In this document: positions 1 through 7,627 of the stretch, one piece after another
Numbering within the stretch: the stretch's first letter is position 1
How the letters are laid out: the number at the start of each line of letters is the position of its first letter
Source of the DNA: Symbiodinium natans
Lineage: Eukaryota; Sar; Dinophyceae; Suessiales; Symbiodiniaceae
Assembly: GCA_905221605.1 (NCBI GenBank)
Contig: CAJNDS010001302.1
Span: forward strand, 312,001 to 322,500
Reading direction: 5' to 3'
DNA: 10,500 nucleotides
Made by a program: the position numbers and the translations under genes
Notes under the pieces: model-generated
The model's database searches: none
Seen by the model: only the letters and a program-made list of their open reading frames with translations
Told to the model about the DNA's origin: nothing

Positions 1-300
1 TTGAACTGTTAGAACGTTCAGAACTTGTAGAACTTGCGAGCGTCTTCGACATCTTATGGTCTAGAACTTCTAGAACTTTTCGAACTTGTAGCTCTGCAAG
101 TTCGAGAAGTTGACAAGCTCTGGAACTTCTAAGCGCTGGAACACCTCTCAAACACCTCTCAAAGTTCCCAAAATTCTAAACGTTCTCAGCGTTCGAAAGT
201 GTCGAGAAGTTTTCTGCAAGTTCTACAAGTTCAAAAAGTTCTAAACGTTAAAACTTAAACGGTCTAAGAGTCCTGATATTTCTACAAGTTCCACAGGCTT
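1..300. repeat. 9-bp tandem repeat field with orientation switch
   Basis: Units of 9 bp built on GAACTTGTA start at 3, 12, 21 and 30, and again at 64, 73 and 82. From about 94 the same unit is read in reverse complement (CAAGTTCTA type), with clean 9-bp register at 217, 226, 235 and 244. The middle (115-210) and the far end (253-300) are degenerate. Because 9 is a multiple of three, short runs could be read as peptide repeats, but stops and register changes break every frame, so I treat it as non-coding satellite-like DNA. Confidence 0.8.
73..112. repeat. imperfect inverted repeat at the orientation switch
   Basis: The left arm 73-91 and right arm 94-112 are reverse complements at 16 of 19 positions, with a 2-base centre (CT). 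This is the point where the 9-bp repeat units change strand, so the array is arranged head to head and could fold into a long hairpin or cruciform. Confidence 0.75.
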
Positions 301-479
301 TGGGAGTTCTATCTGCTAGGAAGTTCTAAATGTAAGCAGCGGGTCCTAACTCTTGTAGGGAAAGGTTATCGCATGTCCTGTGCACATGTTCATCTGTTCT
401 CCGCTCTGTAAGCGGCGCTCACTAAGCCGCGCGTCCCCCCAAAGCCCCCTTATAGGACTCCGCCTACAACTGGATATCT

Positions 480-690
480 GCCAGCTCTGGGTTTCGGAAG
501 TTTAGGTCTCGGGTTTGGGCTCGGGATCCCAGCTTGTGGTTTTCAGGTGGTTCCAGCTTTGGGTTGAGAATTTCTGCTTTGGACTTTTCGAATTAAGGTT
601 CCGAGATTGGGCTTTTCCAACTCCAAGTTCAGGAGTTTCAGTTTAGATGCCGGAGTTGAGGGTTGAGAGTAATCAAAAACGACAAGAAGC
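480..690. repeat. degenerate T/G-rich repeat-like stretch
   Basis: Short words of the type GGGTTTGGG, GCTTTGGGTT and CTTTGGACTTTT recur loosely every 11-14 bases. No fixed unit can be set. A minus-strand frame crosses the region (543-839), but it runs into the neighbouring minisatellite and has no protein character that I recognise. The stretch 300-480 before it shows nothing I can name. Confidence 0.35.
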
Positions 691-759
691 CCAGAAAAAT
701 TTCCGACACCAAGTGCAACCAAGACATTCCCACGCGCCCGAAACGCAACTGGCGCGGTA

Positions 760-1030
760 AAGGTGGGTATTGGTGGGGAATGGTGGGTAATGGTGGGTAA
801 CGGCGAGAGTGGTGCGTAAGAATGGTGGATCATGGGCAATGGTGGGAATGATGGGTAATGGTGGTTAATGTTGGGTTGTGGTGGGCATGGTGGGTCATTG
901 TGGGGAATGGTGGGTAGTGGTGGGTAATGGTGAGTGCCGTCGGGGAATGGTGAGTAATGGCGGGGAATGGTGAGGAATGGCGGGGAATGGTGGGTATTGG
1001 TGGGTATTGTTGGGTATTGGTGGGTATTGG
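760..1030. repeat. G-rich minisatellite, 10-bp unit TGGTGGGTAA
   Basis: About 27 copies of a 10-bp unit, with variants TGGTGGGTAT, TGGTGGGGAA and TGGCGGGGAA. The register is near perfect in 961-1030 and more degraded in 800-860 and 920-950. The plus strand is G-rich with many GGG runs, so quadruplex formation is possible. Frames through it are open only because the repeat lacks stops in some registers; I do not call them genes. Confidence 0.9.
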
Positions 1031-1039
1031 AGTGACCTC

Positions 1040-1369
1040 AGGAGCAAGCCCGGCGTTCAGGGGCGGACTGGCGCTGGGGCGGGATCGGGGGGTTGAAGGC
1101 GTTTTGGTGAGGGTAGGAAGGAGGGGGGGGAGTGTGCTTTTGGGATGGGGGTTCGGATGGGAGAGGGAGTTGACTTACAAAGTCTTGATGAGGAAGGTGG
1201 GGGGCGCAGGTTGTGGGAGGCGAGTTTGGAAAGGGGATAACTTTACCTTGGGCAGGTAGCGTGGAGGACACGGGCGCTTAGAGTGGGCAGTCCTGTGGCG
1301 GCGGGGCCGACAACCGGCCCGGGGCGGGCGATCGTTCCCCTGTTGGAAAGCAGACTGTGGTGCTCTTTG
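1040..1369. other. GC-rich unassigned stretch before the tailed boxes
   Basis: This segment is G-rich, with runs such as the G8 run near 1121-1130, and GC-rich near 1295-1330. Small frames cross it on both strands but none shows a domain or convincing protein composition. A possible GTAAGT donor on the minus strand lies near 1165-1172, with no partner I can defend. It may be the body of the element whose tail begins at 1370, but I cannot place its left edge. Confidence 0.4.
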
Positions 1370-1397
1370 GCGCGGGGGTCGCCCCTTGGCCCCAAGC

Positions 1398-1412
<15 letters not shown>
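1370..1412 (+). repeat. GC-rich box plus GAAA tail, copy A
   Basis: A GC-rich box beginning GCGCGGGGGTCGCCCC, followed by CCCCAAGC and then a GAAA run that grades into a GA run. The same order recurs at copies B and C. A conserved box followed by a short-unit tail is what the 3' end of a SINE or LINE often looks like; that reading is inference. Confidence 0.55.
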
Positions 1413-1428
<16 letters not shown>

Positions 1429-1429
1429 C
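1395..1429. repeat. (GAAA)n-(GA)n microsatellite
   Basis: Three GAAA units pass into an uninterrupted GA run ending at 1428. It forms the tail of box copy A and sits directly before box copy B. Confidence 0.9.
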
Positions 1430-1436
1430 GCATCAC

Positions 1437-1477
1437 GCGAGGGCCCCGTGCCCTCATGCCCCCAAAAAAGAAAGAAA
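1437..1477 (+). repeat. GC-rich box plus GAAA tail, copy B
   Basis: The second, more diverged copy: GCGAGGGCCCCGTGCCCT, then a CATGCCCCC core, then A-rich GAAA units. Compared with copy A the box keeps the leading GCG-GGG and the closing CCCC, and the tail starts at the same relative place. The purine-rich stretch that follows may be its degenerated tail. Confidence 0.5.
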
Positions 1478-1795
1478 CAGAGAACGAACGAAGGAAAGAA
1501 AGCAATAAAGAAAAGGGAAAGAAAGAAAAAACAACAAATACAAGAAACGAAACGAAAAGAAAAGAAAAGACAAATGAACGAACTACAGAAAGAAAGCCAC
1601 AATGAAATGCAACGAAGTGAACCGAATTGAACTTAAACTAAATGAAATGAAAAGAAAAAGAAGATTAGAAAAATCAAATGAATTGAAATGAAATGAACGA
1701 ATGGACATGAATGGGAATGAATGAAATGAAATGAAACGAGATGAAATTTAATTACATGAAACGGAATGGAATGAATGAATGAGAGAGCGAGATCT
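1461..1795. repeat. long purine-rich tract, GAAAG then AATGA/GAATG units
   Basis: About 330 bases in which pyrimidines are sparse on the plus strand. The first half is GAAAG/AAAGA-like. From about 1630 the units become AATGAAATG, GAATG and GAATGAATG. It could form triplex structure. Lys/Glu/Arg-rich frames on the plus strand and Ser/Phe/Leu-rich frames on the minus strand arise purely from this bias. Confidence 0.85.
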
Positions 1796-1867
1796 TAGAG
1801 ACCCCCCGTTTTCACAGTTCGCCACCTAAATCGGGGGAGGGGGTGGGGGGCGGGGGGCGCACGGACA

Positions 1868-1945
1868 GCGCGGGGATTCGCCCCCAAGCCCCATGAAAGA
1901 AAGAAAGCAAGAAAGAAAGAAAGAACGAAAAGAAAGAAAGTTGGT
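1868..1945 (+). repeat. GC-rich box plus GAAA tail, copy C
   Basis: The third copy: GCGCGGGGATTCGCCCCC, then AAGCCCCATG, then GAAAG units to about 1942. It matches copy A in the box and copy B in the CATG/CCCC junction. A very G-rich lead-in (1830-1860) precedes it. Three copies within 500 bases on the same strand, all tailed on the same side, argue against chance. Confidence 0.6.
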
Positions 1946-2025
1946 AGAGGGGAGAGATGAGAGAGAAGAGATGAGAGACAGAGGGATAGATCAAAGAGAG
2001 ACAGACAATAGAGAGAGACATATAG
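1945..2025. repeat. GA-rich low-complexity tract
   Basis: Loose GAGA, GATGAGAGA and GACAGA words continue the tail of box copy C. Composition returns to normal after about 2030. Confidence 0.8.
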
Positions 2026-2029
2026 ACGG

Positions 2030-3140
2030 ATAACGCAATTCAGTTCGGATCTTGTGTCGTGCACCGCGTCTTTCTTGGTTGCCATGTGCGTGGTACGATC
2101 TGAGTTCGGGTTCGCGGCTCCTATCAGGTTCAAGATGACTGTCAATCCTCTGATCATGCGTCGTCCAATCGCTTGCTCACTCAATCCAGGAATTCAGGGT
2201 TGTCGAGAAGCCTCACTACAACACAGAGCAACGGCGGCCGAGAACCGAAACCCGTAGAAACACGTTCCGAAACCCCAAGTAGAAACCGATGTCTCAGGCA
2301 AAAGCACGGAACAGCCCGAATCATCCACTGAATCATCGCCGCGAGGCCTCGGATGCCTCGGAGTGCGCGGCACAACCGGGATCTGCCAGCAGTGGCCGTT
2401 CACTGCTGCAGACAGGCAATTCCGACAATTTTTCTCCATTATCCAGAGATTGTTCGTCAGGTTTCTTTTGCCCTTGCACAAGAAGCCTGGCAGGTAGCCT
2501 GACAGCTGCGTTCACGGCAGCGCGCAGCTTCTTGTCTGCAGCTGCTTAGCTCTGTGACCCATGGCAGGTGCAGGGCAAGCACAGACAAGGTTTAGCTTTA
2601 GAACTTCCTCTCCCAGAGCTCGCTCGCCTTCCACAGTGCAAGCCAATGATGCTCGTTCCGGGCAGTCGTGGGGCCTTAACGGTACCTTCCCAAGTCATGG
2701 CACCAAGACTCCCCTGTTCATGCCCCTGCCTGAACAATACCTGCTTCTGGCTTCCATGGTTTTGAGTGAAACAATGTGTTCCTAACCATACAAAGACCAG
2801 CCTGCAGTACAGTAGTCCAGTAGTGGTATTTGCGCCCGAAACCTCGAGATACAGGCTTCCGTGGGGCAGGAACCGTGTCTGATGTTTTGCTTTTCGCCTT
2901 TGCCCTTCTCGTGCGTTTACCTTTGTGTCCTTGCTCGCCATCTTGTTCTGAACCTAGCTACAGAATTCGCCATCCAGCCGCGGCCTCCTTGCCTACAATT
3001 GACCTGCAGCAGAACAATGCGGTACACATACATGAACGCGCCCTGGCACGTGAAATGATGTGAGGCGCAGTGTTCGCTCTCGCTGTCTGCGTGCGTAGGT
3101 GGGGTGGTGTGCGTGGCAATGCATGCACAAGAGAGCGTGT
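2030..3140. other. unassigned single-copy DNA
   Basis: Base composition is mixed and there are no obvious repeats. Frames of 60-131 codons occur on both strands (the longest is minus, 2546-2941) and overlap each other, as expected by chance at this composition. None shows a domain, a motif or a convincing splice arrangement. I see no RNA gene. Confidence 0.4.
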
Positions 3141-3146
3141 GGGTGT

Positions 3147-3214
3147 GTTTGTTTGTTTGTTTGTTTGCTTGCTTGCTTGCTTGCTTGCTTGTTCGTCTGT
3201 TTGTTGGCTTGTCT
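3147..3214. repeat. (GTTT)5-(GCTT)6 compound microsatellite
   Basis: Five GTTT units (3147-3166) are followed by six GCTT units (3167-3190), then degenerate GTTC/GTCT/GTTG units to 3214. The clean change from one tetramer to the next suggests a point substitution spread by slippage. Confidence 0.95.
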
Positions 3215-3920
3215 GTTGCATCGTCGCCTATAGAGTCGGCCTTAGGGTGAGATGTGACTAGGCTGACTAGACACTGTTCTTCCGGCTTCCGGGTCGGGCA
3301 GGGCCGGCGTTTCAGGATGTCGCGCAATTGCGTCATTCCTGTGCCTTTTATGAGACCTCCTGTTGCACTCCCTCAAAAGAAAGTGCATTCCCGACCCTTG
3401 TCCACAGTATCTCGTGAACGTTCGTGTTTTTTTGCCTGGAAATTGGCCTTAAACCGAGTGTTAGAATGTGCAAACCTTCCTCCACAAACTTTGTTGGTGC
3501 TATCACACTTCTTCACGAAGGTCGGATACAGATCCTAGAAAGATCCTGAAACTTCTAAGTCTGCGTCACTTGTTGGTAAGGCGCTGCTGCCGAAGAACTC
3601 CAGCGCCTGCACGTGGGCCACAGATCCACACTGTCTGTAGTCTGGAGCTCAGAGATGAGGTGCCGGATGCTGTGTGGTACTCGTGCAAAGTCAGAGACTA
3701 TTTCTTTACACTGCGACGTTTTTATTGTTAGATGTGTGCTCTCGAAGCGTGATGAGTGACGAATTCACCGCATCGAATAGCTGCACCTCAGCCGACACGC
3801 TTCAAGGCCCTGGCGCTCACAGACTGGGTCAGTTTGGTCCTTATCGTCAGCAGCCAAGACCGAATCAAGATTTGACCTTGGAGCTTCGGGCGGGTTGTGA
3901 GACTCTTCAAGTGTCTGAAG
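3215..3920. other. unassigned DNA
   Basis: Overlapping frames below about 140 codons lie on both strands. A plus-strand frame from 3674 to 4096 and a minus-strand frame from 3788 to 4081 cover the same bases, and neither has recognisable domains. The minus frame contains an acidic stretch (VDDEGDDEH), but this alone is not evidence of a gene. Confidence 0.35.
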
Positions 3921-3923
3921 TGC

Positions 3924-3941
3924 CTTGCAAGATCTTGCAAG
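3924..3941. repeat. perfect 18-bp palindrome
   Basis: CTTGCAAGATCTTGCAAG reads identically on both strands. It is also two copies of the 8-bp palindrome CTTGCAAG joined by AT. Related CTTCAAGTG and CTGAAGTG words lie just upstream (3905-3922). No function can be assigned from sequence alone. Confidence 0.95.
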
Positions 3942-4255
3942 TGGGGGCAGCACGAAAGGTTTGGCTCTGTGTCCAGAGGCTTGCAGAAGCTGAGGTGCTC
4001 ATCATCGCCTTCGTCGTCTACCTGCTTTGGAGCTCCACTCGGTCCGAGAAGGACTGCAATTTCTTGAAATGGCTTGAACACCGACCTGGACTCTGACTTG
4101 AAAAAGCCATTCGTAAGTTACAGCTTCACATAACAAAGACACAAAAGAAACGCAAAACACACAAGCCACGAGAAGCTCTGCATTTGGAGGCGCAGGATGA
4201 CACCGGATCCGCTGGCAGAGTGGGAGAGGCACGCACAACTGCATTCAGAGACGTT

Positions 4256-4813
4256 TCAAGCGGCTTCGAGCGGTTTCCAGCGGCTTCGGCAGAAAGGAGT
4301 GGAAGACGCATCAACTACGATTCTTCTTGTGCACAGTGTGGCACGCAACAACGCAGGCATAGTCATTCCGACGAACTGATGCCAGGGTGATAAATAATAA
4401 ATGGATCTGTGTTTCAGATTTTTTTGGTAAGAGTACCTGTGTGGATGTATCTCATCGGGTTCTTTCCTAGGGGAATGTGATGAACTGCAGACATGCCCAA
4501 GTTTGAGTTGGGTGGTGAACGAGGTTGGGAATAGCAGCGTTGCTTGCCTGAACACGAGGAGCGGCGAGGCTACTCCCGCAGGGAGGTGAAGACTTGCTGC
4601 TGAGGAAACATCGTGCGCGATTGTACAGGGGGGTATCCCGCCAAGGAACGATTTTGCCCTTTCAGTTCCGGCGCTGGTTCCTGATCGGGTTGTCGTTTCA
4701 CCCAGCAACCAGGGCAGTTCTACACTTGGACTGCATAGCCTAAACCCAAACCCTTCGGATGCCTGTGCAAAAAAAAGGTGCCTGCTTGAATACTTAAGCA
4801 TTCTGTCGACCAC
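4256..4813 (-). CDS. unrecognised long frame, minus strand (doubtful)
   Basis: This is the longest uninterrupted ATG-started frame in the window, 185 codons. I recognise no domain, signal peptide, membrane segment or repeat. Composition is Ser/Leu/Pro-rich without obvious order, which is what non-coding DNA read in an open frame gives. A single frame this long is only mildly unexpected in 10.5 kb of six-frame reading. It could hold part of a real exon on the minus strand, but I cannot mark its limits. Confidence 0.12.
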   Translation of the reverse strand: MVDRMLKYSSRHLFFAQASEGFGFRLCSPSVELPWLLGETTTRSGTSAGTERAKSFLGGIPPCTIAHDVSSAASLHLPAGVASPLLVFRQATLLFPTSFTTQLKLGHVCSSSHSPRKEPDEIHPHRYSYQKNLKHRSIYYLSPWHQFVGMTMPALLRATLCTRRIVVDASSTPFCRSRWKPLEAA

Positions 4814-5038
4814 TCGAGTTGCAAGAGCCGTTCAGCTTTAGCCTTGGCTTGGAAGGAGTTGCCCAGCCCCAGCCGAAGCTTTGCAGGCGGGTCGGCTCTG
4901 TGTGGCTCTGCTCGATCGGAGGAAAGGAGACTAATCAGTGACAAACAGGAGAAATGGGGTCTCAGGATGTGTTGGTTGGGAGATTTTGTTGGAGAAGAAG
5001 TGCCGGCAGCGATAGATTCTGCTCGATGTCCCGGAGTC

Positions 5039-5593
5039 TCAAGATTCTCGGGTAGCGTGCCGCTTGCGCATGGTGCATTCCCTCAGCACCGTGCATTTTT
5101 TGTGAGATCGAAAGGACCGGAGGCCACTGGTAGGCACGTGCGTGCGCGCTGCCAACGACACCCGCGCATTCTCAGGCATATTTTCTGGCCTTTGTGTCGT
5201 TGCAACGAAGATATAAAGTGGCCCACGAGGGCGGGAGAGCTGCCAGCCTTCAAGTCTCCGCTGACAGACTAATTGAAACCCTCTTGTGCCAGAGGCAATC
5301 TTCCTGTCGAAGACATGCAACACAAATGAAATTTGAGATGCTCTCACGGCAGCAAGCATGCTCAACTGTTTCCACAAGCTGCAGCTACCTTTCTCGCAAT
5401 GAATCGACGACACGACAAGACTGAGTTTTGAGCTGAGTTTTGAGCTCCCCTTTTTTACTTCGAACGTTGAGAGAGAGAGGGTCTCCGGGTCTCCCTCTGG
5501 GGGGCCTTCTCTCTCAAGTGGAGAAGAAGTAGAAGAAGAAGAAGAATGAGAGAGCGCATTCTTGAAGCCCCCCTTTGTGAAACAAGACCACAA
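5039..5593 (-). CDS. unrecognised long frame, minus strand (doubtful)
   Basis: A 184-codon frame. Its first third is inflated by the GAA/GA-rich tract at 5469-5550, which reads as a Ser-rich run on this strand, so openness there is a composition effect. The rest has no domain that I recognise. The middle contains a short hydrophobic stretch, but nothing forms a clear signal or membrane segment. I list it because of its length; a chance origin is more likely than a gene. Confidence 0.12.
   Translation of the reverse strand: MWSCFTKGGFKNALSHSSSSSTSSPLEREGPPEGDPETLSLSTFEVKKGSSKLSSKLSLVVSSIHCEKGSCSLWKQLSMLAAVRASQISFVLHVFDRKIASGTRGFQLVCQRRLEGWQLSRPRGPLYIFVATTQRPENMPENARVSLAARTHVPTSGLRSFRSHKKCTVLRECTMRKRHATRES
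5422..5445. repeat. 12-bp tandem duplication
   Basis: TGAGTTTTGAGC occurs twice back to back (5422-5433 and 5434-5445), just before the GA-rich hairpin region. It looks like a recent slippage or fill-in duplication. Confidence 0.85.
5467..5517. repeat. GA-rich inverted repeat (hairpin)
   Basis: The left arm TTGAGAGAGAGAGG at 5467-5480 is matched, with one bulge, by CCTTCTCTCTCAA at 5505-5517. The arms enclose a loop of about 24 bases containing two GGTCTCC-like words. Confidence 0.65.
5521..5547. repeat. (GAA)n microsatellite
   Basis: GAGAAGAAGTAGAAGAAG-type trinucleotide repeats directly follow the hairpin. They add the Ser run to the minus-strand frame noted above. Confidence 0.85.
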
Positions 5594-5599
5594 TCGTAT

Positions 5600-6062
5600 G
5601 TCAAGCTTCTACAGTTTCTCAAGGACTCGCTCGAATTGTTTGTTCTGTTTCCACAGTTGCAGCACCGCAGCGTGGCGCCTTACAGGTGTGAGGTCACATG
5701 CTTGTCAGGGGTCTCTGATGATGCAGGTGAGATCGAAGAGGATTACACAAGCCCCACCAGCACGCCTGCACACGGCTACGCAGGCATTGGTGGCTGTCAT
5801 GTTGCGGTTTGAGCCGTGTTGCCACGTTTGTGATCAGGGTTTCATCAAGAGTTGTAGTATTCCGCATGAAGATTTGGGGAGTTGCCAGTTTCGGGGCCCT
5901 GACACTGTTTTGGGCAACACGCTTGTAGGTGTCATGGCCAACTGAGCTGTAGTTTCACCTATTGCATGCTTGTATTCACTTCCAAATTCAGGCTTGTCCA
6001 TTTTATGTTGTGCTTCGCAGATCTTCGCACCAAACTGCGCTGCACAAGCTTAGGGCCCTTAG
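5600..6062. other. unassigned DNA
   Basis: Two overlapping plus-strand frames of 88 and 127 codons begin near 5546 and 5562, and neither has a recognisable domain. I see no repeat, RNA gene or strong splice pair. Confidence 0.35.
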
Positions 6063-6296
6063 CCTGATACGAGCCCCTCTAGTTTCACTGGTGGTGACAA
6101 TCCGACACTCACTGTGGGCTGCGGCATGCCTGCGCCTTCCATGCTGTTGGGCCAAGCATTCCGCAGAGATGTTGTACAGAATGCGGTGACGTCTTCCTTT
6201 AAATGCAAATTTTGTGAGATTTCCAGAGCACGTGAAATGTTCTGTGCGATGCACATGCGTACCCATCGAGGCGATGTGCTCAGCTCAGATTTGTAG
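6063..6296 (+). CDS. possible exon with one C2H2 zinc-finger-like segment
   Basis: The frame is open from just after a stop at 6060-6062 to a TAG at 6294-6296. Its end contains FKCKFCEISRAREMFC followed by AMHMRTHRGD. This places C (6204-6206), C (6213-6215), H (6252-6254) and H (6264-6266) in the spacing C-x2-C-x12-H-x3-H, with an aromatic residue two before the first Cys and a linker-like H-R-G-D after the last His. In classic C2H2 fingers the core Phe and Leu would fall where this frame has Arg and Cys, so the fold is uncertain. It could be one exon (a weak acceptor ends at about 6179), a decayed finger, or chance. A minus-strand frame of 124 codons overlaps it. Confidence 0.25.
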   Translation, partial: PDTSPSSFTGGDNPTLTVGCGMPAPSMLLGQAFRRDVVQNAVTSSFKCKFCEISRAREMFCAMHMRTHRGDVLSSDL

Positions 6297-6299
6297 TGG

Positions 6300-6800
6300 C
6301 GGGCGAGCCTGCCTGTTCGATTGTTGCAAAGTGCATGGTCCTCATTGTCCGCATTGGCTCTGCATGCTGCGGGTTTCCTGACAGGATGGAAGCCACTTGC
6401 ACGTTTGGTGAACACAAAGCACGATAGCAACACAGGTCCTACGAGCTTGTCCTAGCGCCCACAGACACATCACTCCTGAGTCATGAGGGCATGCATTTGT
6501 CGAGAAATGATAGCAACGTTACACATATCACGCTAGACGTTCAGAGACAATCCTGTTTGGCATCATGCCGGAAGACAACAACTTCCTGCAAAAGTTTCAT
6601 GACCTGGGAAGTGTGGAGGGCTGAGGCTTGACCAATGCTCGGCTTCAGCCCACACGGGCAGCACGATGAGTCCATTTGTGAACCCAGGTCGATGAAGAGA
6701 AACGATGCCGTGCCGCGTCCCTTGGCGAGTTTCATGTGAGGCCAACTCTTCTGCCTTGAAATAGTGAGTAGTGGTGCGCCGAGACAAGCTCGTCTCCTCA
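6300..6800. other. unassigned DNA
   Basis: Overlapping minus-strand frames of up to 89 codons show no domains. A pyrimidine-rich stretch ending in CAG at 6799-6801 could be a splice acceptor for the small segment 6802-6827, which ends at a GTAAGC donor. This is too short to support by itself. Confidence 0.35.
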
Positions 6801-6920
6801 GGCGTGGCATGAAGGAGGCTTTGCAAAGTAAGCGCCTGGGCAGTGAAGACCTCTCGTGCGCTACTGCTTGTTGCAGGTGAAGAATGATGGCTGGAGTTGT
6901 TTTGACATTTTGATTTTCAG

Positions 6921-7005
6921 ATGTTATGATTTAGACCTTTTGGGATCGCAAACTTGTGGTGGAGGTCTAATGGTGCTTCGAACCCTTCGGCTGGAGATTC
7001 GATCG
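6921..7005 (+). CDS. possible internal exon of the 6.8-8.8 kb gene
   Basis: An 85-base segment lies between a good acceptor (TTTTGATTTTCAG, ending 6920) and a good donor (GTGAGT at 7006-7011). Only one of its three frames is open throughout, starting after the first base; it contains the glycine run TCGGGL and ends Leu-Arg-Leu-Glu-Ile-Arg-Ser exactly on a codon boundary. The exon at 8299 must be entered on a codon boundary, so the two join in phase across a 1293-base intron. A possible upstream partner is 6802-6827, which ends at GTAAGC with the two bases needed to complete the first codon and leaves a 93-base intron. I recognise no domain here and see no RRM. The phase match has a one-in-three chance of being accidental. 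Confidence 0.25.
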
Positions 7006-7460
7006 GTGAGTCAGTCGGGAGTCTCGTCTGGTCTCGAACAGTAGCCCAGACGGCCGGCGAGTCGGTCTCTGGATCCCGCGCCTGAGCATATCTGAGAGCA
7101 GCAGTGAGAAAGAGACAAACCCTAGATTATGCCTGTCCACGGGGGGCAAGGATGATGTTTACCTTCATCTAATGCCAGAGGGTCCCTGACAGGACAGAAG
7201 AGTGCATAGCCGGGGATAGGGGGAAGATTTCGGGAGGTTTCGAGTAGGGGGGTAAACAGTGCAAGACAGAGCAAGGCGCTGCCTGAGTGTGAAGACTGAT
7301 CCACTGCAGACCATGAGAAGGTCTCATGAAGAGAGGGAAGGGGTGGAGGGAAGAGTAAGGGTGGTAAAGATTGCCGATCAGTCGAGCCACGCATCGGAGC
7401 AAATGCGCTGTATGTGCCTGCGCTAGTCTGTTTGCAATTAGCTGGGGCACGAACTGGACA

Positions 7461-7627
7461 GGAGATATGGATGGGCCCACTCATCCTTGGGATCGTTCTG
7501 TTTGCAAATGTGGGGGCTGCGGCCCCAATGTAACCCAGACCCGGCTGCGACCCAACAAAACGAAAGGAGATATGTGGGCCCATTTATTGCCCATTTATCC
7601 TCGGGTCATTCAGTTTGCAAATGCGGG
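7461..7627 (+). repeat. diverged direct repeat, two units plus a partial
   Basis: Unit 1 (7461-7515) and unit 2 (7566-7627) share GGAGATATG, then TGGGCCCA, then CATCCTTGGG/TATCCTCGGG, then TCGTTC/TCATTC, then GTTTGCAAATG and a G run. A partial copy with GTCTGTTTGCAA lies at 7427-7447. The shared GTTTGCAA word sits at 7430, 7500 and 7613, so spacing is unequal and units have gained or lost bases. Confidence 0.7.

Noticed and set aside
1-300. TTCnnGAA palindromes as a heat-shock promoter
   Set aside because: The motif is a by-product of the 9-bp satellite unit, the GAA/TTC spacing is not consistently that of heat-shock elements, and no gene start follows.
543-1259. Frames through the 10-bp minisatellite on both strands
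   Set aside because: Openness comes from stop-free repeat registers, and there is no sequence of protein character beyond the repeat.
1243-1602. Ser/Phe/Leu-rich membrane-like frame on the minus strand
   Set aside because: The hydrophobic run is the complement of the GAAAG tract (CTTTC units), so the apparent membrane segments are low-complexity artefacts.
1283-1630. 115-codon Lys/Glu/Arg-rich frame on the plus strand
   Set aside because: It is a translation of the GA/GAAA/GAAAG purine tract; its composition follows from the repeat and it shows no domain.
2917-3336. Minus frames with TNKQTNKQ and plus frames with VCLFVCLLAC stretches
   Set aside because: These are readings of the GTTT/GCTT microsatellite at 3147-3214, not protein repeats.
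3674-4096. 140-codon plus-strand frame with a hydrophobic stretch
   Set aside because: No domain, and it is overlapped by open minus-strand frames. A GTAAGT at 4112 cannot be joined to it because the frame ends at a stop before that point.
4738-4753. CCTAAACCCAAACCCT resembling interstitial telomeric repeat (CCCTAAA)
   Set aside because: Only two imperfect units; too short to separate from chance.
6970-6985. GCTTCGAACCC resembling a tRNA B box
   Set aside because: No matching A box, acceptor stem or cloverleaf can be drawn around it; it lies inside a candidate exon.
7461-7627. Possible CRISPR-like array
   Set aside because: Only two diverged units of unequal length and no uniform spacers; the genome context is eukaryotic.
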